Origin: an uncultured Bacteroidales bacterium
GTDB lineage: Bacteria > Bacteroidota > Bacteroidia > Bacteroidales > UBA932
Length of the DNA stretch: 39,336 nt
Reading direction: 5' to 3'
Assembly: GCA_946410455.1 (NCBI GenBank)
Contig: CAMKAJ010000022.1
Coordinates: 1-39,336, forward strand
The translations under genes were made by a program, and so were the position numbers. The notes under the pieces are model-generated. The model saw only the letters and a program-made list of their open reading frames with translations. It was not told the DNA's origin and searched no databases. Of this stretch, positions 23,691-31,737 are shown in pieces. How positions within the stretch are numbered: position 1 is the stretch's first letter; every line of letters starts with the position of its first letter.

Positions 23691-24275
23691 ATGGAAAAGA
23701 AAACACTTTTTATATATGAAGCCCCTGCCGTAACTGTTTATGAAGTCCGGCAGGAGGGCATAATATGCCAGAGCGGCGGCCTGAGCGGCCACCTGGACGT
23801 TGCGTACGGCCTGTCACTGGGCGGCAAGATTCTGTCGAGGATTCTGGAGCGGAACGAGATTATCATCGATCATGCCATCATGGACGCAGCGCCGCTGCTG
23901 CCTTTGCCTAAATGGAGCGTTGATCCGCTGCGATACTATCAGAGCTTCAATGTTTGGACCTGCTACCATTGGACGGGCTTCTGGAAGTGGGTGTTTCATT
24001 CGCATTACTTCGACGTACTGCTGGATGAATGCAAGAAGGTGTGGCCATACGGTAAAGGCAAAGCCGTACGGGACGGATACAAGGACGTTTACACCAATAA
24101 GCTTGAGTCCATCCACGGGGACGATATCCATTTCTGGTACGGTACAAAAGAGGCTTTTGTCGCCAAACCGCAGGTGGAACACCTGCTCAAGCTGTGCCCG
24201 GAAGCCCACGTGGAGGTTTTTCCCAGGATGAATCACGGTCAGCTACAAGTAGTACTGATATCCCGTTGCTCATAA
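23691..24275 (+). pseudogene. Chimeric ORF: small-peptide N-terminus fused to an alpha/beta-hydrolase C-terminal part
   Basis: The 194-codon frame is a patchwork. Residues 1-31 (MEKKTLFIYEAPAVTVYEVR, then QEGIICQSGG) look like the start of the short Bacteroidota peptides of the pattern YEAPxxxVxExxxEGxxCxSG. From about residue 32 it changes to an alpha/beta hydrolase entered just before its nucleophile elbow (YGLSLGG), and it runs to the catalytic-histidine region (VFPRMNHGQL). The N-terminal half of the hydrolase is missing. The last nine residues (QVVLISRCS) come from a GNAT gene read out of frame. Activity is unlikely without the first beta strands. Confidence 0.7.
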
Positions 24276-24409
24276 GCGGACATTTCATCGACAATCCTGC
24301 TTCCGGCCGCGTAATGGAGAAATGCGGATTCGTCCCTACAGGGGAAACCGTCGTAGACCCTGAGCAGGGGAGGGATACGCCAATCAGAGTGTTGAGATTG
24401 GAATTGTAG
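24248..24409 (+). pseudogene. GNAT acetyltransferase, C-terminal fragment
   Basis: The frame gives DIPLLISGHFIDNPASGRVM, then EKCGFVPTGE and a short end at TAG 24407. NxxSxRVMEKCGF is the hallmark alpha4-beta6 segment of RimI/RimJ-type GNAT enzymes. The acetyl-CoA-binding motif A (Q/RxxGxG/A) is not present. It abuts the hydrolase fragment in another frame. Confidence 0.7.
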
Positions 24410-24472
24410 GAAAGACCGGTGCCCGCTTTGTCAAAGACGGAATAATGTATTATGTGAGACGCTGCTGCCAGC

Positions 24473-24640
24473 TCAGCCAGGCGCACCGGCGCAACCCTGA
24501 TGTACCTCTCCGGAATGGATGTTTATGACATCATGAAGATCACCGGACACTCCTCGCCCAACATGCTCAAAAAATACATCAAAGCAGACCAGTTGGAAGT
24601 TGTGGACAAGATTATCGACAAGTACAACTACTTCGATTGA
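24473..24640 (+). pseudogene. Tyrosine recombinase, C-terminal catalytic fragment
   Basis: The frame reads ARRTGATLMYLSGMDVYDIM, then KITGHSSPNMLKKYIKAD, ending at TGA 24638. It has the box II arginine (ARRTGAT), the conserved GHSS histidine and the nucleophile tyrosine in KKYI. The preceding 250 or more residues, including the first catalytic arginine, are missing. The match is abrupt at about 24473, where GNAT-side sequence ends. It is the right-hand counterpart of the N-terminal integrase piece at 21631-21783, but on the opposite strand. Confidence 0.8.
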
Positions 24641-24641
24641 T

Positions 24642-24809
24642 ATGGAAACAACAGAAAGACAAACTCTAATGACGGTGGCGGAACTGCTCGGTTCCGCCAC
24701 CCTGGACGATTCCCAGCAGTTAAGCGTCTTTTTCATCAACGACCAGTGGCCAGCCAATGAGAACAACCGCGCCCGCCTGGTCATAGCCGAGCGCTACAGA
24801 ATGCCGTAA
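24642..24809 (+). CDS. Small protein after the recombinase remnant, possibly interrupted by a stop
   Basis: The 55-residue product starts METTERQTLMTVAELLG and ends ARLVIAERYRMP. The ATG lies one base after the recombinase TGA, so the two were probably one transcription unit. In-frame reading past the TAA at 24807 continues sensibly (RTFKRWLSTSLFRKITHGFY) for 25 codons to TAA 24885, which suggests a nonsense mutation in an originally 81-residue protein. The family is unknown to me; the composition (many Arg/Lys after residue 40) suggests nucleic-acid binding. Confidence 0.45.
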   Translation: METTERQTLMTVAELLGSATLDDSQQLSVFFINDQWPANENNRARLVIAERYRMP

Positions 24810-24894
24810 AGAACCTTCAAACGCTGGCTTTCCACCAGCCTTTTCCGGAAGATTACCCACGGCTTCTATGAGAAACGTTATCGATAACCCCCTA

Positions 24895-24961
24895 TGGCAC
24901 AACTGGCACTTTTGGCACTTTCGGCACCTCCCCAAAATGCCAATAATGCCAAAAGTGCCAA
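24895..24961. repeat. 9-bp iteron array: four TGGCAC units facing three TGCCAA units
   Basis: TGGCAC (CGGCAC at the fourth) starts at 24895, 24904, 24913 and 24922, exactly 9 bp apart. TGCCAA starts at 24938, 24947 and 24956, again 9 bp apart. The halves form a 14-bp perfect inverted repeat (24904-24917 with 24947-24960). The array ends 20 bp before the -7 box of the DUF1016 gene, so an operator role is the simplest reading. Confidence 0.85.
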
Positions 24962-24980
24962 AGGTTATGAATAGAATGAT

Positions 24981-24988
24981 TATCTTTG
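24981..24988 (+). promoter_or_regulatory. -7 promoter box for the DUF1016 nuclease gene
   Basis: TATCTTTG, a full TAnnTTTG match followed by CA, lies 38 nt before the ATG at 25027 and just downstream of the iteron array. Confidence 0.65.
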
Positions 24989-25026
24989 CATAGAATCCTT
25001 GGATTCACAATAATAGACACTTGCTT

Positions 25027-26076
25027 ATGAGTCAAAATGATATTATCATCGGTTCCCCTGACGGATTGCTAAATGACATTTGTCATATTATCGAAGCCGC
25101 CCGTCAAAGGGTTGCCATCAATGTCAATAGGGAACTCACGTTGATGTACTGGAGTATTGGGGAACGCATCAATAAAGAAGTCCTCCAGAATCAAAGAGCC
25201 GAATACGGCAAAGCAATTGTGTCAACGCTGTCGACACAATTACAGGAACGTTACGGCAAGGATTTCAATCTCCGGAATATTCGGAGAATGATGCAGTTTG
25301 CCCGGGAATTTGAGGATTTTGAGATTGTGTCAAAACTGTCGACACAATTGCCGTGGTCTGCATTCCTTGAGGTCCTTCCTATCGAGGATGCACTTGCCCG
25401 AGAGTTTTATATCACGATGGCCGCCAATGAGCGGTGGAGTGTCAGGCAACTTCGGAGTCAGATGGACGCTATGCTTTATGAGAGGACTCTGATTAGCCGG
25501 AAGCCAGAAGACGTTATAAAAACAGAACTGTCCACGGTCAGGCAGGGTGGGGCAATTTCTCCAGACCTGGTATTCAAGAGCCCCTATTTCCTGGATTTCA
25601 CCGGTCTGAAAGGATACTATAGCGAGAAGAAACTGGAAGATATGATTATCAGTGGAATGCAGCAATTCCTGATGGAGTTGGGCAACGGTTTCTCGTTCGT
25701 GGACAGGCAGAAGAGAATCATCATTGATGGAGAAGACTTCTATCTGGATTTGCTTTTCTATCATAGAAAACTGCACCGTCTTGTGGCCATAGACCTGAAG
25801 AGAACCAAGTTTCAGGCTGCTTATAAAGGGCAGATGGAACTGTACCTCCGCTGGCTCGACAAAAATGAGCGTCAACCTGGAGAAGAAAGCCCACTTGGTT
25901 TGCTGCTCTGCGCTGCCGGCAATAATGAACAGATACAACTGTTGCAGCTGGGTGATGCCGGTATTCAAGTGGCACAGTATTACACAGAACTGCCAGACAA
26001 AGATATCCTGAGAGCCCAGCTTCAGAAGGAAATCGCACAAGCAAAATTGCGCCTGGAGAACCAGAAAGAAGATTGA
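25027..26076 (+). CDS. yhcG: PDDEXK nuclease, DUF1016/YhcG family
   Basis: This 349-residue protein has the two-part YhcG layout. An N-terminal DUF1016_N winged-helix-like half (about residues 10-150) carries the family motifs YWSIGERI, LSTQLQERYGKDFNLRNIRR and LPWSAFLEVL followed by REFY. A C-terminal PD-(D/E)XK half (about 185-330) carries FVDRQKRIIIDGEDFYLDLL and then VAIDLKRTKF. The D...(D)xK core fits, with the usual Glu as Asp. YhcG proteins are often linked to restriction-modification or recombinational functions, but the role of an isolated copy is unknown. The ATG at 25027 is chosen over TTG 25021. It is intact and has its own promoter behind an iteron array. Confidence 0.92.
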   Translation: MSQNDIIIGSPDGLLNDICHIIEAARQRVAINVNRELTLMYWSIGERINKEVLQNQRAEYGKAIVSTLSTQLQERYGKDFNLRNIRRMMQFAREFEDFEIVSKLSTQLPWSAFLEVLPIEDALAREFYITMAANERWSVRQLRSQMDAMLYERTLISRKPEDVIKTELSTVRQGGAISPDLVFKSPYFLDFTGLKGYYSEKKLEDMIISGMQQFLMELGNGFSFVDRQKRIIIDGEDFYLDLLFYHRKLHRLVAIDLKRTKFQAAYKGQMELYLRWLDKNERQPGEESPLGLLLCAAGNNEQIQLLQLGDAGIQVAQYYTELPDKDILRAQLQKEIAQAKLRLENQKED

Positions 26077-26099
26077 TTCTTTACTGCTAATGATAATCA

Positions 26100-26140
26100 C
26101 TGCCGCCACCCCAATTCAGGATGACGGCAGCTTTCATTCT
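26100..26140. terminator. Weak bidirectional terminator between converging genes
   Basis: CTGCCGCCA (26100-26108) pairs with TGACGGCAG (26122-26130) with one mismatch, and CTTTCATTCT follows. It lies between the converging DUF1016 and lipoprotein genes. Confidence 0.4.
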
Positions 26141-26159
26141 CTGTATAATCGTCAAGGAT

Positions 26160-26567
26160 CTACTTGACCCTCACAAAATGCCGATAGTCAGACCCCCACG
26201 TCCCCACGGAATACGTCGTCCCTTCCTTCTGCCAGACCATCTCCTTTGACGTCAACTTGACCAACGTATAAGTGACGTTGCTGTAGTCCGACATCTGTGG
26301 ATTAATCGTGATGGTGCCCTTATTGATTAGGTCTATGGCATAGCTGCCGCTGTAGTCGTGAGACTCGCCGCTCAGCGCGTCATAAACGTGCATCTGATAG
26401 CGGTTGTTCCCGTCAAAGGTGTATTCCACGGAGCCGTCCATCGCAAAGACCGCGGGATCATACTGCTCAGACCAGGTGCCCTCCAGTTTGTTCATATCAA
26501 GTTTCTCACAACCGTACAGCCCTGCCACCAGCATCACCGCACAAATCATTGTTTTCAGAATCTTCAT
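26160..26567 (-). CDS. Small lipoprotein, lipocalin-like
   Basis: This 135-residue exported lipoprotein starts at ATG 26567 (MKILKTMICAVML) with lipobox LYGC (Cys20); the open frame upstream has no hydrophobic content and is discarded. The mature part is short and beta-rich: LEGTWSEQYDP, VEYTFDGNNRYQMHVYD, YSGSYAID, GTITINP and LTSKEMVWQKEG. This is the order seen in lipocalin-like DUF4923/DUF5640-type Bacteroidales proteins (W near the start, paired strands, a KEMVW strand). Ligand and role are unknown. A -7 box (TATCTTTG, 26628-26621) gives a 53-nt leader. Confidence 0.8.
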   Translation of the reverse strand: MKILKTMICAVMLVAGLYGCEKLDMNKLEGTWSEQYDPAVFAMDGSVEYTFDGNNRYQMHVYDALSGESHDYSGSYAIDLINKGTITINPQMSDYSNVTYTLVKLTSKEMVWQKEGTTYSVGTWGSDYRHFVRVK

Positions 26568-26620
26568 TGCTTTCGTTTTCTTTTTCTTATTAAACACACA
26601 CAAGGCCGAAATACTGCTTG

Positions 26621-26628
26621 CAAAGATA
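26621..26628 (-). promoter_or_regulatory. -7 promoter box for the small lipoprotein gene
   Basis: It reads TATCTTTG on the minus strand, a full TAnnTTTG match, 53 nt before the ATG at 26567. Confidence 0.6.
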
Positions 26629-26801
26629 ACCTTTTTTTCTCCTTCCACCAGGCAGGACCTTCACAGGCCCCGCCTGGCATCCGGATAGAAAGAATTTATG
26701 TTTAAGCCCTTGACGGGCTTTTCCTCCTTCGCGCCTCGGCAATTCAAGCAAGCTTGATTGCACTCGGCTTGGCGTCGGTTAACTATGCTTATGAAGCCAA
26801 C

Positions 26802-29138
26802 TCAATCTTTCTTCAGCACCTCGGCCGGATTCATCCTGGCCGCCCGCAGATAGTGCGACAGCACAACCAGGGCGCACAGTGCCGCCACAATGATAAGCGT
26901 CAGGGCAAACACGCCCAGCGAGAAGCCCACGCGGTGCGAGAACTGCTGCAGGTAGTACCGCACAATCAGCCAGCCGATCGGCGCAGCTATCACATAACAG
27001 ATAGCCACCGTCCGCAGGTAGATCCACAGACCCTCCGAAGTAATCTGGGGAATCTCAGCACCCATCACCCGTTTGATGGAAATCTCCGTCCGCTTGTACT
27101 GCACATCCATCAGCACCTGGCCCCAGATGCCCACCAGCGACAGCAGCACCGCCAGCAGGGAGAACAGCCACACGGCCAGCCTCAACCGCTCTTCGCCGCT
27201 GTAGAGATTCTTGCCGATGGCATCATAGAACTGCACCTCGTAAGGTATCGTCGGGTCCATCTCCGTCAGGACGGTCTGGATCTTGTCAACGGCAGCAAAG
27301 CGGTCGGCTCCTTCCGTCAGCCGGATATAGGCAAACGGCATCGAGCGCGCCTTCCGGGTGTGTACCTGGAATGCTACCGGAGAATCGGCTTTACGCATGG
27401 AGGTGATATTTACATTATTGATGAAGCCGACAATCGGCGACCCGTCACCAAATTCATCGGCATATACCTTCATTTCTGCGCCGTGTGCCTTCAAGTCCTG
27501 GGTGAACAGGATCGGGCCGAACTCGCCTTCATTGAAATCACGGCCTTCCAGCAGCTCCAGCCCAAGTACTTTCGGCAGGTTCCAACTGCAGTAAATCATA
27601 CTCATCGACACCTGTCCATTACCGAAATCGGCGCCCTCGGTGGAATAGGCATCTGAGCCGCCAATCAAATCGTTCGCATAGGCCACATCCTTCACCTCCG
27701 GAAGCGAACACAGCCTTTCCCGCAGCCAGTCTGCCTTTTCGCGGCCGTTCTCTCCGCCGATATTCACCACCGCCAGGTTATTTTTATCGTATCCACATGG
27801 ATATTCCTTCATGAAGCGGCTCTGGCGCTGCACGAAGAAGACGAACACAAGCAGGGCGATGGAGACAACAAACTGCACGCCCACCAGCACCGAGCGCAGC
27901 GTCTTTCCAGACTGCGACAGCCCGTAGTTTCCCCGGAGGATAAGCGCCGGCTGCCCGGAAGTGGAATAAATGCCCGGCCAGATGCCGGCAATGATGCCTG
28001 TGGCCAGAGCCACTGTTCCGACGAACACCAGAAGCCCCCAATGCTTACTGAACGTAAATGGCTGCATCAGAACGCCTTGTGTAGCCAGCGCCTCAGATAC
28101 CGGTCCCAGCAGCAGGGCGGCCACCGCAAAGGCGCAGATGCACCAAATCACAGCTTCAGCCACCACCAGTGCCCGCAAGCGTGCCGTGGAGGAGCCCAGA
28201 ATCTTCTGCAGATTGATATTCCGGATGCGCAGCGGAGTCAGCGCCACATAGAAGTTCGTGAAATTGATGAGGCCGATGGCCAGGATCAGGATGGCGATAG
28301 CAATCAGCAGAAGCAGCTGCGAACGGCTGCCGCTTTTATAGACGTTCCCCTCGTTCCGGAAATAGATGCTTGTCAGCGGCACTAGTTCGATGGGCGTAAG
28401 CCAGTCCCCGTGAGGCGCAAAATCAAAATGGCTGTTGAATTCATCGGCCACAGCCTCGGCACTGCCGGCATCATCCAGCAGCAAGTAGCAGATGAAATTG
28501 GCGCCGCCGTAGGAGCCTTTCTGTACATCTCCGATGGTCAGATACAGGTCGTTGCCCAACTGCGTATTGGACGGGAAGTCCTCGTAAACACCCGTCACGG
28601 TGACTTCCCGTGGCAGTTCCATATACTTGGCATCCGTCTTCAGCAGTTTGCCCAGCGCTGGCTCCCCGGGGAACAGATTCTCCGCCAGGGACCGGGGAAT
28701 AATCACGGAATTGGGCCCCTCCAATGCGTGGGAATCACCCTCAACCATTTTGATGCCGAAGACATCGATGAATCCTTCCGACACGAAGAGAAGTTCCCGC
28801 TTGTATCCGGACGGTACGCTGCCATCCCTTGCCACGGAGAAATAGATTTCTCCCATAAAAGGCATCACGGTGCATCCCGCCTCAATGTGGGCCGATGAAA
28901 CGATGATATCATCGGCAAAGCCCCTCGGGAAGATGTTCCGGAAAAGCGATTCATCGCCCTTCTTATCGGCCCGGAACACCCGGTCCGCTGTGGGATGACA
29001 TTTGTCGAACGACAGTTCATAATCCGCCTGCAGGAAGATGAGTGCAAACGCCACGAATGCAGCCACCAGGCCCGTAAAGTTCAGTATCACCGCCGCAGGA
29101 TATCGACGTATCAGGCTTTTGAGATTCTTTAGTATCAT
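26802..29138 (-). CDS. FtsX/MacB-type ABC transporter permease (fourth in the locus)
   Basis: This 778-residue protein has the double MacB layout: TM1 (about 18-40), a periplasmic MacB_PCD domain (about 45-265), three TMs (about 280-400), a further TM near 425, a second periplasmic domain and a final three-TM FtsX block (about 660-770). It ends with the family tail AARMNPAEVLKKD. Such permeases use an ATP-driven periplasmic stroke to push substrates to a TolC-type channel. It starts 3 bp after the stop of the preceding permease gene, so the two are co-transcribed. No ATPase gene lies beside it; it presumably uses the ATPase encoded at 34724-35404. Confidence 0.9.
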   Translation of the reverse strand: MILKNLKSLIRRYPAAVILNFTGLVAAFVAFALIFLQADYELSFDKCHPTADRVFRADKKGDESLFRNIFPRGFADDIIVSSAHIEAGCTVMPFMGEIYFSVARDGSVPSGYKRELLFVSEGFIDVFGIKMVEGDSHALEGPNSVIIPRSLAENLFPGEPALGKLLKTDAKYMELPREVTVTGVYEDFPSNTQLGNDLYLTIGDVQKGSYGGANFICYLLLDDAGSAEAVADEFNSHFDFAPHGDWLTPIELVPLTSIYFRNEGNVYKSGSRSQLLLLIAIAILILAIGLINFTNFYVALTPLRIRNINLQKILGSSTARLRALVVAEAVIWCICAFAVAALLLGPVSEALATQGVLMQPFTFSKHWGLLVFVGTVALATGIIAGIWPGIYSTSGQPALILRGNYGLSQSGKTLRSVLVGVQFVVSIALLVFVFFVQRQSRFMKEYPCGYDKNNLAVVNIGGENGREKADWLRERLCSLPEVKDVAYANDLIGGSDAYSTEGADFGNGQVSMSMIYCSWNLPKVLGLELLEGRDFNEGEFGPILFTQDLKAHGAEMKVYADEFGDGSPIVGFINNVNITSMRKADSPVAFQVHTRKARSMPFAYIRLTEGADRFAAVDKIQTVLTEMDPTIPYEVQFYDAIGKNLYSGEERLRLAVWLFSLLAVLLSLVGIWGQVLMDVQYKRTEISIKRVMGAEIPQITSEGLWIYLRTVAICYVIAAPIGWLIVRYYLQQFSHRVGFSLGVFALTLIIVAALCALVVLSHYLRAARMNPAEVLKKD

Positions 29139-29141
29139 AAT

Positions 29142-31439
29142 CTACTCCTTCTTTAACTCTACCGCCGGATTCGTCTTCGCGGCCTTGAGCACCTGCCAGA
29201 TAACGGAGGCAAAGGCGATAAGCCCGGTGAGCAGCACGGCCACCACGAATAGCCACCAATATCCCTCCAGCCTGTAAATGAAATCTTTGAGGTATTCCTG
29301 CGCGGCATAGACCGCAATCGGAATGCCGATAATACAGGCGATGCCAACGAGCACCATGTAGTCCCGGATTGTTCTCCTGGCTTCGGAGTCAACCGTGCCG
29401 CCGAAGACCTTCCGGACGGCGATGTCGCGGGATTTCTCATCGGCATAATACGTGCTCATGGCCACCAGCCCCAGCAGGGCGATGATAATGGACAGGAGCA
29501 TGAATATCTCCACCAGTCTCATATTGTTGCGGGCAGGCTTCCAATCCTCTGCAATATTCTCGTCAATCCAGAAGGCCAGGCTACCGTAAATCTGCTTGCC
29601 CTTTATGTAGTTTTCGTAAGTTTCCATGATCTGCGCTTTCGCCTCTTTCCTGTCCGGTGTGGTTTCTATGACCCAACCAGCGAAAGGAATGTCCTCGGAA
29701 CGCATCAGCGAAACGATGGCATAGTCTTCTTCCCCAATATTGGCATTGTTCGTCGGGAAAGATTTGAAAACGCCGGCAACTTGTTCGCATCCTTTCGTCC
29801 GGCGGCTCAGCGTGCCACTGATGTCGTGATAGTCCGTATCGAAACCGGTAGCGGCATAACTCTTGTCCGAGAACCATACGCTGTTGAACTGTGGCGCATG
29901 AAAGTCCTCCAGAATCTCAAATCTGAACATTGAAAAAGCGGTGCTGTCCAGCCTGATCAGTTTATAGAGGATATCCTGACCATCCCGGGTAGTGCTGTAC
30001 TGGCCCATATTGATACTGCCGGGAACGCCCGAACTCCTTCCGATTCGTCTTACGCAAGGGAGCGCCTCAAGGGCATCTTTCAAAGGCGTATCGTCTTCGC
30101 CGGAAAAATCCTTGAGGAAGAAGATGTCATCGATGTTGCAGTTCATCGGCCGCTCCTGTGTCTTTCGCATCTGCGCCTCCATCGTGATGGCCAGCGCAAT
30201 CAAGATCACCGCCAGGGCGTTTTGCAGAACAATGAATACCTTGCTGAAAACCATCTTGCTCTTGCGCCGGTATCCCCCTTTCATAACGTCCACGGGTTTG
30301 TAGCGGCCTGCCATCATGGCCGGGAAAATGCCACAGAGCGCTCCCACAAGCAGAATGATGACGATATATGCCACGATATAACCCGGAGACCAAATGACTT
30401 TAATCGGGATATCCGGATTGTTCAAAAGCGCATTCATAGCCGGGCAGAAGGCTTCCGCAAGCAATAGACCGGCCGCAAAGCATACTGCGGTAAACGCGAT
30501 GGATTCGGCCACGTACTTCCAGATAATGCCGGCCCTTGATGCTCCGGACAATTGCCTCACGGCCATTTCCTTTGCCCTCTTTCCGGTGAGTGCGACAGAC
30601 AGGTTGATGTAGTTCAGAATGGCCGAAAGAAGGAGCAGAAGCCCAACCAGCATCAGAATTCTGAGTGTCGCTTTGTCTCCATGTCTGAAAAATCCCTCCG
30701 TCTCCTTGAAAAACAATTCATCATATCGAGAGAGTTCCAGATGTTCAAAGAAAGATTGCCCATAGATACTTGAATATACATCCTTGCAGACGGCTTCCAG
30801 TTTTTCATAGAGAACGTTCCTATCAGTTCCAGGACGGACCTTGACCAACGTTATGGTACTACCGTAGTTGTCAAAAGGCTGCCAATTATCCTTGTAGATA
30901 GCTGCGTTCATGAAGATGTCGTACGGCTTGATGACCGTTCCCTTCAGGTCCTCCAGTATGGCACCGACAATATAACTGTCCCCGCTGATTTCAAGGGGCT
31001 CACCTACCGAAAGATCATGCTTGCCCGCAAAGGAGGCGGTAAGAATCACATTGGAAGGAGCTGAAAGCACATCTGCGGAGCCTTCCACAAAGCGGAACTG
31101 AGGACATATCTCAAAGAACTCCGGTTCTACGCCAACGCTTTCTGCCTCCGTATTCTCTCCCCGAATGACTGGATGTACCACTACATTGCACATCCTGGAA
31201 ACGGACTCGATTTCCGGAATGTCCCCGATGGCATCCGGGAAACCATAGGTAAGTGCCGGAAACATCGGTAATCCAGGTACATAAATCCGCTCCCGGTCCG
31301 GATTCTCCCGCGTCACGGCATATTGCTGCCATACATAACTGCCGATGATAATCACGAAAGCCAGGCTAATGGCCAACCCCACCGCCTCGATGGCGGTGTA
31401 CAACTTGTTGCGGGAGAGGAATTTCAGGTAACTTTTCAT
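29142..31439 (-). CDS. FtsX/MacB-type ABC transporter permease (third in the locus)
   Basis: This 765-residue paralogue has the same two-half architecture: N-terminal TM at about 15-38 (AIEAVGLAISLAFVIIIGSY), a periplasmic domain to about 265, the FtsX block beginning LLLLLSAILNYINLSVAL, a mid TM near 425, and the tail TNPAVELKKE. Its ATG lies only 42 bp from the hicA start on the other strand. The gap contains a perfect palindrome, so its promoter must overlap that of hicAB, with a near-consensus -7 (TAAATTTT) inside the palindrome. It is followed after 3 bp by the fourth permease gene. Confidence 0.9.
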   Translation of the reverse strand: MKSYLKFLSRNKLYTAIEAVGLAISLAFVIIIGSYVWQQYAVTRENPDRERIYVPGLPMFPALTYGFPDAIGDIPEIESVSRMCNVVVHPVIRGENTEAESVGVEPEFFEICPQFRFVEGSADVLSAPSNVILTASFAGKHDLSVGEPLEISGDSYIVGAILEDLKGTVIKPYDIFMNAAIYKDNWQPFDNYGSTITLVKVRPGTDRNVLYEKLEAVCKDVYSSIYGQSFFEHLELSRYDELFFKETEGFFRHGDKATLRILMLVGLLLLLSAILNYINLSVALTGKRAKEMAVRQLSGASRAGIIWKYVAESIAFTAVCFAAGLLLAEAFCPAMNALLNNPDIPIKVIWSPGYIVAYIVIILLVGALCGIFPAMMAGRYKPVDVMKGGYRRKSKMVFSKVFIVLQNALAVILIALAITMEAQMRKTQERPMNCNIDDIFFLKDFSGEDDTPLKDALEALPCVRRIGRSSGVPGSINMGQYSTTRDGQDILYKLIRLDSTAFSMFRFEILEDFHAPQFNSVWFSDKSYAATGFDTDYHDISGTLSRRTKGCEQVAGVFKSFPTNNANIGEEDYAIVSLMRSEDIPFAGWVIETTPDRKEAKAQIMETYENYIKGKQIYGSLAFWIDENIAEDWKPARNNMRLVEIFMLLSIIIALLGLVAMSTYYADEKSRDIAVRKVFGGTVDSEARRTIRDYMVLVGIACIIGIPIAVYAAQEYLKDFIYRLEGYWWLFVVAVLLTGLIAFASVIWQVLKAAKTNPAVELKKE

Positions 31440-31454
31440 TCTTTTTCTTGTTTT

Positions 31455-31473
31455 GTAACTAAAATTTAGTTAC
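31455..31473. promoter_or_regulatory. 19-bp palindrome, probable HicB operator
   Basis: GTAACTAAAATTTAGTTAC has two 9-bp perfect arms around a central A. It lies between divergent hicA and permease genes and overlaps the first three bases of the hicAB -7 box. HicB antitoxins are known autorepressors that bind dyads here, so an operator is the natural reading. Confidence 0.65.
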
Positions 31474-31478
31474 TTTTG
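31471..31478 (+). promoter_or_regulatory. -7 promoter box for hicAB
   Basis: TACTTTTG matches TAnnTTTG and ends 3 nt before the hicA ATG at 31482. Transcription should begin at or just inside the start codon, giving a leaderless message. A TTG at 31476 lies inside this box and is rejected as a start. Confidence 0.6.
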
Positions 31479-31481
31479 CAT

Positions 31482-31736
31482 ATGGGAACGAAAGAAAAAC
31501 TAATAGAACGATTAAAACGCCTGCCAACAGACTTCACATTTGAAGAAGCTGAGCGATTGTTAACCTTGTTCGGGTATACGAAATCCAAAAAGGGAAAAAC
31601 TTCCGGATCAAGAGTCATGTTCATCGATGAACAGAAACGAAAGATCTTACTGCACAAACCCCATCCGGGGAATATTTTAAAGACGTATGCCCTAAAAGAT
31701 ATCATTGAAAAATTAATTAGAAACGGGAATATCTAA
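31482..31736 (+). CDS. hicA: HicA-like toxin (mRNA interferase type) of a type II TA system
   Basis: This 84-residue protein has the dsRBD-like HicA shape: a helix (EKLIERLKRLP), FTFEEAERLLTLFGYT, a strand TSGSRVMFID, ILLHKPHPGNILK and a C-terminal helix. The LHKPHP segment (His58, His61) matches the conserved second motif of HicA. Where classical HicA has the catalytic His of GSH/TNH, this one has SGSRV (Arg44), so the active site differs from the model enzyme. It lies 1 bp upstream of hicB. The coding sequence looks more A/T-rich than the surrounding permease genes, suggesting separate arrival. The role as a toxin is inferred from family and pairing. Confidence 0.88.
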   Translation: MGTKEKLIERLKRLPTDFTFEEAERLLTLFGYTKSKKGKTSGSRVMFIDEQKRKILLHKPHPGNILKTYALKDIIEKLIRNGNI

Positions 31737-31737
31737 T

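Noticed and set aside
24895..24961. Plain terminator for the gene before it
   Set aside because: The dyad could fold, but strict 9-bp phasing over seven units and the absence of a T-tract point to a binding-site array.
26754..27656. 300-codon plus-strand frame opposite the fourth permease
   Set aside because: It is rich in His, Gln and Arg with no domain, as expected from the antisense of a membrane-protein gene.
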